A stretch of DNA of 64,000 nt from Bacteroidota bacterium. Its GTDB lineage: Bacteria > Bacteroidota > Bacteroidia > Flavobacteriales_E > Vicingaceae. Below the pieces are notes generated by a model that was not told the origin of the DNA, did no database searches, and worked only from the letters and a program-made list of their open reading frames with translations. The translations under genes and the position numbers were made by a program. The stretch spans positions 1 to 64,000 of the forward strand of contig JABFGJ010000012.1 in the NCBI GenBank assembly GCA_013112545.1, in the 5' to 3' direction. Positions 56,051 through 63,744 of the stretch are shown here, piece by piece. Within the stretch, counting starts at the first letter, position 1; every line of letters begins with the position of its first letter.

Positions 56051-56782
56051 ATGCAAATTAATATGCAACGTAAGAGGCCCATAGAAATTCCTTCATGCAA
56101 AGACTGTAAAGGTCGCTCCAAAAGTAAACTATTTTGCAATCTTTCAGCAAACGAATTAGATAAACTTTCTGAGGAGAAGGGTGATAATTTTTACAAAAAG
56201 GGACAAGTTATTTTTTACGAAGGTAACAGAGGTCACGGTTTATATTGCATTCACGAAGGTAAGGTTAAGGTTCATAAACTAGGCGATGAAGCTAAGGAAC
56301 AAATTATTCGCTTAGCCAATAAGGGTGAAGTACTGGGTTATCGTTCACTTTTAAGTAATGAGCCTTACAATGCAACAGCAACAGCTCTTGAAGATTGCGT
56401 CATTTGTTATTTACCTCGAAGCAAATTCATGGAATTGTTGGGCAGCAATAATGATCTTTCATTTAAAACGATTAGCCTTTTAACCGATGATCTCAGAAAT
56501 TCGGAAGACAAAATCATCAGCATCACTCAAAAAACTGTGATTGAGAGAATTACTGAAGCAATACTAGTTCTAAAAGAAAAATTTGGACTAGATGATGATG
56601 GGAAAACGCTCAGTGTGACTTTGACCAGAAGAGAAATTGGAAACATAGCCGGAGTCACAACAGAAACAACCATAAGAACACTTTCGGATTTAAAAAAGAG
56701 TGGTATAATCAATCTAAATGGCAAACAAATCGAAATCCTCAATTTGGCTAAATTAACTCGCCTATCTAACATCGTCAATTAG
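56051..56782 (+). CDS. FNR-like regulator with candidate [4Fe-4S] cysteines
   Basis: Crp/Fnr-family regulator of 243 aa. N-terminal cysteines C16, C19 and C29 (CKDC, then KLFC) precede NLSANELDKLSEE, which lines up with the E. coli FNR start after C20, C23 and C29; C119 in ALEDCVICYLPR lines up with FNR C122. The cNMP-type beta-roll follows, then the HTH (LTRREIGNIAGVTTETTIRTLSDLKKSG). The recognition helix keeps Glu and Arg (FNR E209, R213) but has Ile where FNR has S212. A direct O2-sensing role is inferred. A good candidate to bind the four ATGAT boxes. ATG 56051 or the Met at codon 5 could be the start. Confidence 0.82.
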   Translation: MQINMQRKRPIEIPSCKDCKGRSKSKLFCNLSANELDKLSEEKGDNFYKKGQVIFYEGNRGHGLYCIHEGKVKVHKLGDEAKEQIIRLANKGEVLGYRSLLSNEPYNATATALEDCVICYLPRSKFMELLGSNNDLSFKTISLLTDDLRNSEDKIISITQKTVIERITEAILVLKEKFGLDDDGKTLSVTLTRREIGNIAGVTTETTIRTLSDLKKSGIINLNGKQIEILNLAKLTRLSNIVN

Positions 56783-56806
56783 TAAATCTTATTGTCATGG
56801 TTGATT

Positions 56807-56850
56807 ATGATTCAAGTCATAATCATTCATTTTTCGCTCTCTTATATTTG
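56807..56850 (+). promoter_or_regulatory. FNR-family box 4 with promoter of the crp2-norCB genes
   Basis: ATGAT-TCAA-GTCAT at 56807-56820 is followed after exactly 22 nt by TATATTTG (56843-56850), a perfect TAnnTTTG. Expected transcription start is near 56855, with the box centre about 41 nt upstream. It would drive the Crp-type regulator and the norC-norB genes. Confidence 0.7.
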
Positions 56851-56896
56851 TTAATGTGATACCTATTGCATCCAATCAAAATATTCGGAGTTTAAA

Positions 56897-57544
56897 ATGG
56901 ACATACTACACATATTAGAAGATTATTGTAGCAAAAATGAATTAGATTTAATTAAATTCAATGCCCAAGAAGTAGTCTATAGTGAAGGAGAAAAAGCTAA
57001 AGGTGTATATTTCTTAAAAGAAGGGCAGGTCAAAGTTTTTAAGTACGATCGGGAAAGAAAACCTATATTCTTATGGACTGCCAGACCAGGAGAACCCATT
57101 GGCTTAGTTTCATTTTTTCAAAATACGAGTCTCTATTGCTGTACGGTTAAGGCAAATCACACTGAGCCATCTCTTTACTTTCTTCCAAATAAAGTTTTTT
57201 TAGACTTGTTGAATCAGCACCCAGAATTGAAACTAAAGCTTTTGAAAAGACTTTGTGAAGGAATCAGCTTTATGGAAATGAGGTCGAAATATTTTTTATT
57301 TAATAGCATCGATGAACGCATCATTGAAACATTAATATTTCTTGCCAATAGAGAAGGTGAAAAGAAATTGAATTTGCGTTTCGAGTTTTCCATGAAAGAT
57401 TTTACCGAGATGGTAGGCGCATCTTTAGGTTATATTAGAAAAAGAGTAAAAAACTTAAAAAACAAGGAGTTGATTGATTATGGGAGAAACTGGCTCGTAA
57501 TTAACGACCTAGAAAAGCTAAAGTTAGCGAGAAATAATTTTTAG
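56897..57544 (+). CDS. Crp/Fnr-family regulator without cluster cysteines (DNR/NnrR-like candidate)
   Basis: 215-aa regulator with a cNMP-type beta-roll (VVYSEGEKAKGVYFLKEGQV, GEPIGLVSFFQ), dimerisation helix (HPELKLKLLKRLCEGISFMEMR) and C-terminal HTH (FSMKDFTEMVGASLGYIRKRVKNLKNKELID). It lacks the N-terminal Cys set, so it is not an O2-sensing FNR. Its place 17 nt before norC suggests a nitric-oxide or nitrogen-oxide responsive role like DNR, but the HTH (SLGYIRKR) is unlike the ETTIR helix of the first regulator, so it probably reads another site. Confidence 0.78.
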   Translation: MDILHILEDYCSKNELDLIKFNAQEVVYSEGEKAKGVYFLKEGQVKVFKYDRERKPIFLWTARPGEPIGLVSFFQNTSLYCCTVKANHTEPSLYFLPNKVFLDLLNQHPELKLKLLKRLCEGISFMEMRSKYFLFNSIDERIIETLIFLANREGEKKLNLRFEFSMKDFTEMVGASLGYIRKRVKNLKNKELIDYGRNWLVINDLEKLKLARNNF

Positions 57545-57561
57545 TTTAAATTTTTATCATT

Positions 57562-57984
57562 TTGAATAAGCAACTTATTTTTTTCTTCCTTTTCGTTCTC
57601 TTCATCATCTATTCTTTTAGCGTATATTTTTCTGGAACTACTTATGATAAAGGAATTTCGCACTTCACTACAGAAGCAAAGTTGGGCAAGAAATTATTCC
57701 AAGAGAAAAACTGCATTTCTTGTCATCAAATATATGGTTTGGGCGGATACATGGGTCCTGAACTAACTAACATCATTTCTTATAGAGACAATGACGAATC
57801 TATAGCAAGGGCTTTTCTTAAAGGTGGTACTGCTAAGATGCCCAATTTTCAACTGAATGATGAAGAGATTGATGCATTAATTTCTTATTTAAAATACATA
57901 GATAAAGCTGGGAATTACCCACCAAAAGCTTATGAAATAACACCATATGGAACTGTAAATGAAATTGTAACAGATGAAAAATAA
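57562..57984 (+). CDS. norC: Nitric oxide reductase cytochrome c subunit NorC
   Basis: Membrane-anchored monoheme cytochrome c that passes electrons to the NorB-type subunit. N-terminal anchor helix (LIFFFLFVLFIIYSFSVYF), heme site C51-I-S-C54-H55 followed by GLGGYMGPELTN, and axial Met M93 in KMPNFQLNDEEIDALISYL, all standard for NorC. 140 aa. The start is TTG: upstream in-frame codons back to the stop hold no ATG. Overlaps norB by 11 nt. No norQ or norD in the window. Confidence 0.9.
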   Translation: MNKQLIFFFLFVLFIIYSFSVYFSGTTYDKGISHFTTEAKLGKKLFQEKNCISCHQIYGLGGYMGPELTNIISYRDNDESIARAFLKGGTAKMPNFQLNDEEIDALISYLKYIDKAGNYPPKAYEITPYGTVNEIVTDEK

Positions 57985-59290
57985 TCAAGGCTTTCCATTT
58001 TTAATTGCAGGTATTTTGGCTTTGGGCTTAGGTATGTTCATAGGAACACTGGCAGCTTTTCAATTTATTATTCCCGATTTTTTTGAATTGCTTCCATTCT
58101 TTAAATCTCGACCACTACATGTCTCATTGGTCGTTTCTTGGATCTTTCTTTGTGCCATAGGTGGCATCTATTATTACCTTCCAACCTATTGTAGGTTACC
58201 TTTGTTTTCTTCACGTTTAGTAAAGGCTCATTTTATTATTTTTATTGCAACTGGTTTAGCAATTATTACAAGCTACTTGCTCGGAAAATTTGGAGGAAGA
58301 GAATATTGGGAATTTCCTCCTATACTGTCCATTCCAATCATTATTTCTTGGGTATTATTCGGAGTCAATTTCTTTAAAACTGTTTTTCGTAAAAAAGGTA
58401 AATGGCCTGTTTATTTGTGGATGTGGGCAACTGGAATTGTATTCTTTTTTATCACATATTTAGAAGCGAATCTGTGGTTAATCCCCTTCTTTGGTGACAA
58501 CATTGTGCGCGAAATAACCATACAATGGAAAGCTTATGGCGCATTAGTTGGTTCTTGGAATATGCTGGTTTATGGCACTGCCATTTTTTTAATGGAAATG
58601 ATTAGTAAGAATTCAAGCCTCGCCAAATCCAACATGTCTTATTTTCTTTATTTTTTAGGACTTACAAACTTGATGTTTGGTTGGGCGCATCACACTTATT
58701 TAGTTCCTTCTGCTCCGTGGATAAGATATTTCGCTTACGGAATTAGCATGACTGAACTGTTCATACTCGCCAAAATAATCTGGGATTGGAAAAGTTCGCT
58801 TTCAAATGCATTAAAATTTAAACATCATATTGCCTATAAATTTCTGTTAAGCTCTGAAATATGGATTTTTCTAAATCTGATATTGGCTTTGCTAATTTCT
58901 ATACCAGCCATTAATTTATTTACTCATGGCACACACATTACTGTTGCACACTCTATGGGTAGTACTATTGGTATAAATTCCATGATATTACTAGCCTCTT
59001 TGTTTTTTATTATTCAAGAAAATTCGGAGAAAGCAATCGGGTCTAATGTATTGAAAACTGGGATTTGGCTGGCAAACATTTCCTTGTTGGTTTTTTGGAT
59101 TAGCCTTATTGGAGCTGGGTATTTAAAAGGAACTTTAAGCTTTGGAAGCGATTTGACTTTTCAGGAAATTATGGAGAAACTTAGCCCCTATTTGATCTCA
59201 TTTGGGATAGCAGGAATATGTCTTTTTATTGGAATGTGTGTTATATTATGGGTTGCTCTTACTCACCTTTTGGCGCTTAGAAAAAAATAA
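57974..59290 (+). CDS. NorB-like heme-copper oxidase family protein lacking several catalytic ligands
   Basis: Twelve-helix protein, 438 aa, partner of NorC. Conserved: H49 in RPLHVSLVVSW (low-spin heme ligand of helix II), H239/H240 in FGWAHHTYLV (two FeB ligands of helix VII), and THGTHITVAHSMG with H326 in the place of the high-spin heme ligand. Changed against P. aeruginosa NorB: helix VI reads QWKAYGALVGSWN, so FeB ligand H207, E211 and E215 fall on Tyr188, Val192 and Asn196, and the second low-spin heme ligand H349 falls on Met328. No other His is found in helix VI. The frame is intact, so it is not an obvious pseudogene. It is either a new NorB-like clade or a protein with altered function; NO reductase activity should not be assumed. 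Confidence 0.75.
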   Translation: MKNNQGFPFLIAGILALGLGMFIGTLAAFQFIIPDFFELLPFFKSRPLHVSLVVSWIFLCAIGGIYYYLPTYCRLPLFSSRLVKAHFIIFIATGLAIITSYLLGKFGGREYWEFPPILSIPIIISWVLFGVNFFKTVFRKKGKWPVYLWMWATGIVFFFITYLEANLWLIPFFGDNIVREITIQWKAYGALVGSWNMLVYGTAIFLMEMISKNSSLAKSNMSYFLYFLGLTNLMFGWAHHTYLVPSAPWIRYFAYGISMTELFILAKIIWDWKSSLSNALKFKHHIAYKFLLSSEIWIFLNLILALLISIPAINLFTHGTHITVAHSMGSTIGINSMILLASLFFIIQENSEKAIGSNVLKTGIWLANISLLVFWISLIGAGYLKGTLSFGSDLTFQEIMEKLSPYLISFGIAGICLFIGMCVILWVALTHLLALRKK

Positions 59291-59291
59291 G

Positions 59292-60173
59292 CTAATCAAT
59301 CTTTTTAATGATTGGGTTAAACGCTTTTGAGGCAACCAAAACCTTGTCGCCAATCCTTAAACCTTCGATTTCTTCTTCATCTGCAACTACCTTAATCAAA
59401 TCATTGCCAATCAAAATTGATAGTATAGTGACAAAATCTTGTTTAACTATCTCGATTAATTCACCACTGAATTTAAATTTTCCGCTAACTTCTCCACTAC
59501 TAAAAAGTTCAACTGGAGTTAGATCCTTTGAAATTATCCCCTGATCTAATACCAATACCCTCTCCGACATTTTTATAATTTCAGAAGCGTCATGACTTAC
59601 CATTAAAGTTGTTAGTTTATACTGTTTATGAATCTCTAATAGATAGTCCTGCAATTTTCTTCTCAAGGAAATATCTAAAGCAGCAAGTGGTTCATCCAGC
59701 ATCAACAACAAAGGCTTGTTTACTAAAGCTCGAGCAATTGCTACGCGTTGCTTTTGCCCACCTGATAGCATCTCGGACTTCCTATTTTGCAAATCTCTCA
59801 ACTCCATTATTTCAATCAATTCATCAATGATTTTTCTATCGGAATTCTTTGCACAAGCATATAAAAGATTCTCCCTGACTGTCATGTTTGGAAACAAAGC
59901 ATAATCTTGAAATACAAAGCCAATTTTTCTTTGCTGTGGCTTAAGGTTTATATTTCTTGAAGTATCTAACCAAACGTTATCGTTAAAAGTTATTTTTCCT
60001 TTTTCAAGGGCTAAAAGCCCAGCTAAAATTCTCAACATTGAAGTTTTGCCAGAACCAGATACGCCAAAAATGGTCGTGAAACTGCCTTGCACTAGACTCG
60101 TTTCTATCTGAAGCTTAAGGCTTCCAACTGATGAGCCTAAGGTTTTATGAATTTCTATATCTATCATTTCCAA
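59292..60173 (-). CDS. modC: Molybdate ABC transporter ATP-binding protein ModC
   Basis: ABC ATPase energising molybdate uptake. Walker A GVSGSGKT (37-44), QDYALFPNMTVRENL Q-loop region, signature LSGGQKQR (about 135), Walker B LLLMLDEPLAALD and the switch His in LMVSHD. The C-terminal part after residue 225 is a Mop/TOBE-like domain (LIKVVADEEEIEGLRIGDKV), which supports molybdate rather than another substrate. Overlaps modB by 10 nt; converges with the NorB-like gene 1 nt away. Confidence 0.92.
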   Translation of the reverse strand: MEMIDIEIHKTLGSSVGSLKLQIETSLVQGSFTTIFGVSGSGKTSMLRILAGLLALEKGKITFNDNVWLDTSRNINLKPQQRKIGFVFQDYALFPNMTVRENLLYACAKNSDRKIIDELIEIMELRDLQNRKSEMLSGGQKQRVAIARALVNKPLLLMLDEPLAALDISLRRKLQDYLLEIHKQYKLTTLMVSHDASEIIKMSERVLVLDQGIISKDLTPVELFSSGEVSGKFKFSGELIEIVKQDFVTILSILIGNDLIKVVADEEEIEGLRIGDKVLVASKAFNPIIKKID

Positions 60174-60838
60174 AACCTTTTTAAGTAACCTCCATTTGTT
60201 AAATAGACGAGCAGCAATATAGTAAAAGTAATAGCGAATAAAATCAAAGAATAGTGATTGGCTAAACCATAATTTAAAGCTTCTACCTCGTCGTATATGG
60301 CTATTGAAGCTACTTTAGTTTTTCCAGGTATATTTCCACCAATCATTAATACCAATCCAAACTCGCCTATGGTATGTGCAAAAGCTAATACGATACCCGT
60401 TAAAAGTGAGGATTTCATGTTTGGTAATAACACATTAATTAGGGTGTTCCATTTTGATTTGCCGAGCACATAAGCAGCTTCTTTTAACGAGGGTGATAAG
60501 CCAGAAAACCCAGACTGAATTGGTTGAACCATAAAAGGTAAACTGTATAAGATGGATGCGAAAACCAAGCCCTCAAATGAGAAAAGCAAGGAAAGGCCAA
60601 AGGTTTCATTCAACCATGCGCCAAATGAGTTTGACGGACTAAAAGAGACCAAAAGGTAAAAGCCTAAAACCGTAGGCGGCAATACCAAAGGCATACTTAC
60701 CAATGTTTCTACTACTGGTTTTATACCTGACTTTGTATAAGCTAACCAATAAGCCAACGGGATGGAGAGAATTAACAAGAATCCAGTTGTGATTAATGAT
60801 AACTTAAAAGTTAATATAAGTGGTGCATAATCCATCAT
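60164..60838 (-). CDS. modB: Molybdate ABC transporter permease ModB
   Basis: Inner-membrane permease of 224 aa with five to six helices. PLVLPPTVLGFYLL, and the ATPase-contact loop EAAYVLGKSKWNTLINVLLPNMKSSLLTG with GEFGLVLMIGGNIPGKT, are typical of ModB. Coupled with the mop gene upstream (4-nt ATGA-type overlap) and modC downstream. Confidence 0.93.
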   Translation of the reverse strand: MMDYAPLILTFKLSLITTGFLLILSIPLAYWLAYTKSGIKPVVETLVSMPLVLPPTVLGFYLLVSFSPSNSFGAWLNETFGLSLLFSFEGLVFASILYSLPFMVQPIQSGFSGLSPSLKEAAYVLGKSKWNTLINVLLPNMKSSLLTGIVLAFAHTIGEFGLVLMIGGNIPGKTKVASIAIYDEVEALNYGLANHYSLILFAITFTILLLVYLTNGGYLKRFWK

Positions 60839-61233
60839 GCTGATAACATTATGTCAGTAGATTTAATCATAGCCATTATTTTATCTTCGGGCTTTAATTC
60901 CAATTCAATTGCCATGTGAAAGCTTATAATTGATGTTAATTCTCCAATTGCGGTAGCTACTATAATTTTTGAAAATAAGTCTCCATGTTGTATTGACTTC
61001 AGTGTGCCATTTATTTTATTTTCCAGACTATTGCTTCTTTCATTTCCCTTGCCAATTATTACTTCAATCTCTTTAAACATCAGCTGTATTGGGCATCCCA
61101 CTTTCAAATAAGTTGAGGTTTCCGGCGTGTCGATTACAACAACTTCAATGAGAATTGTATCTACCTCAACAGTTAACAGTGACAACTTAGCCTGTACCTG
61201 TATCGTCTTAATTTTACCTTCTACTTTATTCAT
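60835..61233 (-). CDS. Molbindin-type protein with two Mop domains
   Basis: 132 aa made of two Mop (molybdate-binding TOBE) repeats, about 1-66 and 67-132 (NKVEGKIKTIQVQAKLSLLTVEV and NKINGTLKSIQHGDLFSKIIV start each). It has no HTH, so it is a di-Mop molybdate-storage or buffering protein rather than ModE itself. It lies inside the mod operon between modA (8-nt overlap) and modB. Confidence 0.8.
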   Translation of the reverse strand: MNKVEGKIKTIQVQAKLSLLTVEVDTILIEVVVIDTPETSTYLKVGCPIQLMFKEIEVIIGKGNERSNSLENKINGTLKSIQHGDLFSKIIVATAIGELTSIISFHMAIELELKPEDKIMAMIKSTDIMLSA

Positions 61234-61981
61234 CTTTGCTTAATTCATAACCATAGGCTTCAAGTATTTTTTCAGCCTTTTTATTGAATACAAATTTTAA
61301 AAACTCTTCAGATTCAGTCAACTTTTCATTTTTTATTACAACAATTCCATGCTTTATGGCAGAATAAAAAGACTCATCTAATTCTATCCAACGTCCCTTA
61401 CCTTCCATCTGTTTATAATAAATTGATGATTTAGATGTAAAACCAAGATCAACTGCACCTGACAATATAAATTGATTTGTTTGAGAAATACTCTCCCCAT
61501 AAATCAACTTATGTTCTACTTTGTCTAATATTTGAAAGTGTTTTAAAACCTCCATGGCAACTTCACCATAGGGTGCTACTTTTGGGTTTGCCATTGCAAT
61601 ATGCTTAATGGAATCATGACTTAACATTTCTATAGTCGGATTTGTCGTATTATTCTTTGTCCATAATATCAATTTACCATAAGCAAATATTTTAGGCCGG
61701 CTACATAAGTTATTTTCATAAAGAAGACTCGGGTATTTCATGTTAGCAGAAACAAAAACATCGTATGGAGCTCCTTCTTTAATCTGAGCCGTTAGTTTAC
61801 CTGAAGAACTAAGCAATAATTCACATGCTATCCCGCTCTCTTTTGTGAACTCTTCAATCAATTCTTCCATCACTAAATTCATGCTTGATGCGGCTGCTAT
61901 TAAAAGCTTTGGCTTTGCATTTTCTTTGCATCCAAATATAGAAAAGGCTATCAGAAGTATAACAATGTAAAGTTTTTTCAT
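61226..61981 (-). CDS. modA: Molybdate-binding lipoprotein ModA
   Basis: Periplasmic binding protein anchored by lipidation: signal MKKLYIVILLIAFSIFGC with lipobox Cys at about 18. The mature part starts KPKLLIAAASSMNLVMEELI, and LLSSSGKLTAQIKEGAPYDVFVSAN, ANPKVAPYGEVAMEVL and GAVDLGFTSKSSIYY match ModA, including Ser residues that hold the oxyanion. ATG 61981 is preferred over a TTG at 62002. 251 aa. First gene of the operon, 25 nt behind a ModE-like palindrome. Confidence 0.9.
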   Translation of the reverse strand: MKKLYIVILLIAFSIFGCKENAKPKLLIAAASSMNLVMEELIEEFTKESGIACELLLSSSGKLTAQIKEGAPYDVFVSANMKYPSLLYENNLCSRPKIFAYGKLILWTKNNTTNPTIEMLSHDSIKHIAMANPKVAPYGEVAMEVLKHFQILDKVEHKLIYGESISQTNQFILSGAVDLGFTSKSSIYYKQMEGKGRWIELDESFYSAIKHGIVVIKNEKLTESEEFLKFVFNKKAEKILEAYGYELSKDE

Positions 61982-62005
61982 CCCAGATAACTTATGTTTC
62001 AAATT

Positions 62006-62029
62006 CGTTATATATTTATATAAATAACG
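62006..62029 (-). promoter_or_regulatory. ModE-like operator of the molybdate operon
   Basis: A 24-bp dyad CGTTAT-N12-ATAACG with AT-rich centre lies 25-48 nt before the modA ATG. The left half reads CGTTATATA and the right half TAAATAACG; E. coli ModE binds sites of the form CGTTATATA-N6-TATATAACG-like. Repression by molybdate-loaded ModE is inferred; no ModE with HTH is encoded in the window. Confidence 0.6.
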
Positions 62030-62040
62030 CTTTTTAAAGA

Positions 62041-62064
62041 AAAAGACTTCCTAAGAAATCTTTT
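62041..62064 (-). terminator. Hairpin terminator after narI
   Basis: On the minus strand AAAAGATTTC-TTAG-GAAGTCTTTT forms a stem with one mismatch and a T-rich end, 29 nt after the narI stop. It separates the nar and mod transcripts. Confidence 0.65.
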
Positions 62065-62092
62065 ACCTTTTAAATTTATGTATTTGTTTTTA

Positions 62093-63052
62093 TTAAGTAG
62101 TAGGCTTTTTACCAAAGAAATGAGCTCTTGAGTTTCTAATTGATTTTCTTCCCCAATTCCAAATTACTAATTGATAACCTCTCCACGTATAGTCTATAGG
62201 TGCTACCAAAAAGTGCATGTAGCGAGTAAATGGAATAATTGCAATTAAACCAAAGGCAGAAATAATGTGAATTTGAATTAACCAAGGCATTGCACTTACT
62301 GCTGCAATATCAGGATTAAAGGCAAACAAAGATCTCAAATAAGGTGTGAGAACTCCCGCAAACCAAGATGAACCCCAACGCACAAAATACGCTACTCCCA
62401 AACCAGAAACAATTTGAACTAGCAAGGTTGTATAAACCAACATGTCCATTTTATTACTGACTACCAAAATTTGAGAATTTGTCATCCTTCTTTTGATAAG
62501 CAATACTAAACCTGTTAGTGCTGCAAGTGCAAAAACAAATGAAGAAACTTCAAGTATAAGCAAGCGAATGGGTTCACCATTCCAAGCTAAAACAGATTGT
62601 GGAAATAGGAAGGCAATCAAGTGACCAAAGAATAATACTAAAAGTCCCCAGTGGAAAGGTTGGCTTCCCCAGAATAATTTCTTTCTCTCTAAAAACTCTG
62701 AAGATAATGAAGAAACTTGAAAGCCTCTAGATTTGTATCTGTAAATAGATCCCATCAAAAAGATAGCTAATGCGAGGTAAGGAAATATTAAAAATACGAC
62801 CTCGTTTAGCATGCCTACATTATTCTCCAATCCTATCTTTAACAAGTAAATAATCACTGAAGCTGTAGCAATCATTATTAAAAACACATGAAAATGTTTC
62901 ATTGGTTTGGATTCTATATAGCCTCCACTTTCCCTTACCACATTCCGTGCTCTAATAACTAACTTAATAGCATAATAAACTATAATAGCTGTAATTGCTA
63001 ATAGTCCATAAAGCATAAATTTTCCAAAAAGTTCAACTGTAAGTAACATCAT
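62093..63052 (-). CDS. narI: Respiratory nitrate reductase gamma subunit NarI, with N-terminal extension
   Basis: Membrane cytochrome b that takes electrons from quinol to NarGH. The four heme ligands of E. coli NarI are present at H134 (QPFHWG), H144 (FFGHLIA), H262 (IQIHIIS) and H280 (RYMHFLVAPIDY). The NarI-like part starts near residue 85 (FLIFPYLALAIFLMGSIYRY). The first 80 residues add two further transmembrane helices (about 10-32 and 55-72), making it 319 aa against about 225 in E. coli. Overlaps narJ by 4 nt and ends the nar operon. Confidence 0.92.
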   Translation of the reverse strand: MMLLTVELFGKFMLYGLLAITAIIVYYAIKLVIRARNVVRESGGYIESKPMKHFHVFLIMIATASVIIYLLKIGLENNVGMLNEVVFLIFPYLALAIFLMGSIYRYKSRGFQVSSLSSEFLERKKLFWGSQPFHWGLLVLFFGHLIAFLFPQSVLAWNGEPIRLLILEVSSFVFALAALTGLVLLIKRRMTNSQILVVSNKMDMLVYTTLLVQIVSGLGVAYFVRWGSSWFAGVLTPYLRSLFAFNPDIAAVSAMPWLIQIHIISAFGLIAIIPFTRYMHFLVAPIDYTWRGYQLVIWNWGRKSIRNSRAHFFGKKPTT

Positions 63053-63744
63053 GTTTTTATTGTTTTGTTTGTACTACTTGTAAATGAACAGCTTCCGCAA
63101 TCTTCCTCACTAAATCCAACCAATGATGGACTTAGTATTGCTTCGCGTTCTGAATAATTAACTCCTTCAAAATCTTTATGAAGAACTTTCAATAAAGCTT
63201 GTAAGGCATTTTGGTATATATTCCCATTTGCGACATCTTCTAAAATCATCGCTTTTTGTTTCTTTTTAATCACATTTTTCCTAGCTTCCATTCTCTTGGT
63301 CTGAAATTCATTAAGCATTTGTTCTAATGCAGGAATAACAGCTCTCACAGTTAGTTCGTTAATAAATTCTTCATCATTAGAAATGGCCATTAATTTTAAA
63401 ACATGAGGTAAATTATCAGCGAGTTCTTCACCACAATCATGTCCTATTTTTGCTTGTTCTTGCTTCATATTCACCAAGAATTCTCCTCTAGAATAATCTT
63501 CTCGAAACAACACATAGCCAATATCAAGAAAACAAATTGCTTGTATGTGAAACGTGACCCCAAAGATTTCTTCAATATCGTAAAGACTATTGCTTTGAAC
63601 AAAATCATTAAACCGTTCTAAGGAGGATGCAGCATCTGGATAATGTGTTTCCAAATACTCCATACACTTTCCTACTTTCAATTTGTAATCCCATTTAGGA
63701 TATACAAATAATTCGGATAACATTATGTATTGTTCTTTATTCAT
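63049..63744 (-). CDS. narJ: Nitrate reductase assembly chaperone NarJ
   Basis: Cytoplasmic chaperone (TorD/NarJ family) for cofactor insertion into NarG. LSELFVYPKWDYKLKVGKC at the N-terminus, the EIFGVTFHIQAICFLDIGYVLFREDYSRGEFL region (counterpart of the TFDLQRRRSLHL-type motif), and the DNLPHVLKLMA stretch support it. 231 aa. ATG 63744 overlaps the narH stop (TGATG); the TTG one codon earlier is not needed. A Cys pair near the end (EDCGSCSF) is unusual. Confidence 0.85.
   Translation of the reverse strand: MNKEQYIMLSELFVYPKWDYKLKVGKCMEYLETHYPDAASSLERFNDFVQSNSLYDIEEIFGVTFHIQAICFLDIGYVLFREDYSRGEFLVNMKQEQAKIGHDCGEELADNLPHVLKLMAISNDEEFINELTVRAVIPALEQMLNEFQTKRMEARKNVIKKKQKAMILEDVANGNIYQNALQALLKVLHKDFEGVNYSEREAILSPSLVGFSEEDCGSCSFTSSTNKTIKT

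Noticed and set aside
58400-58600. NorB-like gene as a pseudogene because of missing ligands
   Set aside because: The frame is intact over twelve predicted helices, several ligands are kept, and it overlaps an intact norC; altered function is more likely than decay.
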